Both the position numbers and the translations under genes were made by a program. From NCBI GenBank assembly GCA_030018645.1, contig JASEHX010000083.1:1-5816 (forward strand): DNA of 5,816 nucleotides. Direction: 5' to 3'. This DNA comes from Candidatus Margulisiibacteriota bacterium (lineage in GTDB: Bacteria > Margulisbacteria > WOR-1 > O2-12-FULL-45-9). Under the pieces are notes generated by a model. It was given only the letters and a program-made list of their open reading frames with translations. It ran no database searches and was not told the origin of the DNA. Of the stretch, positions 5,704-5,816 are shown one piece after another; within the stretch, counting starts at the first letter, position 1, and every line of letters starts with the position of its first letter.

Positions 5704-5816
5704 ATGACATATAAAATTGCCATTATTGGCGGGGATGGGACGGGCCCGGAGGTGGTGGCGGAGGGGTTAAAAGTTTTAAAGGCAGTGTCGAAGAAGCATA
5801 ACTTCCAGTGTGCGTT
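5704..5816 (+). CDS. Isopropylmalate/isocitrate dehydrogenase family protein, N-terminal fragment
   Basis: Thirty-seven codons are visible before the window ends. The product begins MTYKIAIIGGDGTGPEVVAE, with the G-D-G-T/I-G-P-E-V signature that opens beta-decarboxylating dehydrogenases (3-isopropylmalate, isocitrate and tartrate dehydrogenases). These enzymes oxidise a 2-hydroxyacid with NAD(P)+ and a divalent metal and release CO2. The spelling resembles bacterial proteins usually labelled 3-isopropylmalate dehydrogenase (leuB), but the substrate- and cofactor-deciding residues lie beyond the window. The ATG is supported by the purine-rich AAGAAGGGGGA tract ending about 8 nt upstream. The GC content rises sharply again compared with the methyltransferase 27 nt upstream, marking the return to host-like sequence. 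Confidence 0.85.
   Translation, partial: MTYKIAIIGGDGTGPEVVAEGLKVLKAVSKKHNFQCA

Overview
The window is a stretch of bacterial chromosome with Shine-Dalgarno-led genes and the standard genetic code. All genes lie on the + strand. The recognisable genes are housekeeping: the end of ispE (MEP isoprenoid pathway), a LOG-family nucleotide hydrolase, gap and pgk (lower glycolysis), tRNA-Ala, and the start of an isopropylmalate/isocitrate dehydrogenase family gene. A Type II restriction-modification (R-M) pair sits among them. The taxon cannot be fixed from the sequence. Moderate GC in the housekeeping genes, a kinetoplastid-like GAPDH and a CCCTCACCC/GGGTGAGGG palindrome would suit an uncultured or candidate-phylum bacterium, but that is a guess.

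Layout. Positions 1-277 are the C-terminal end of ispE. Positions 264-342 are a 79-bp palindromic repeat that spans the ispE stop codon and reaches to within 12 nt of the next gene's start. Positions 354-1385 encode a LOG-family protein. A good sigma70-type promoter (1374-1402) lies over the end of that gene and probably drives gap (1467-2537) and pgk (2548-3762), which are 10 nt apart and share a stop/Shine-Dalgarno overlap. tRNA-Ala(CGC) follows at 3803-3875. After a 99-bp AT-rich spacer with promoter- and operator-like sequence comes an R-M cassette: an HNH endonuclease (3975-4670) and a beta-class adenine-type DNA methyltransferase (4678-5676), 7 nt apart. The window ends in the first 37 codons of a beta-decarboxylating dehydrogenase (from 5704).

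How the genes work together. gap and pgk catalyse consecutive glycolytic steps (glyceraldehyde-3-phosphate to 1,3-bisphosphoglycerate to 3-phosphoglycerate). The two R-M genes form a self-contained defence or selfish unit that is visibly more AT-rich than its neighbours and is probably acquired, placed directly behind a tRNA gene. No integrase, transposase, att duplication, CRISPR array or clearly novel multi-gene system is visible.

Points most worth following up: the endonuclease appears to lack the second zinc-knuckle/HNH segment expected in its family; the palindromic repeat is fused into the ends of two genes; and the GAPDH is strikingly similar to the trypanosomatid glycosomal type.
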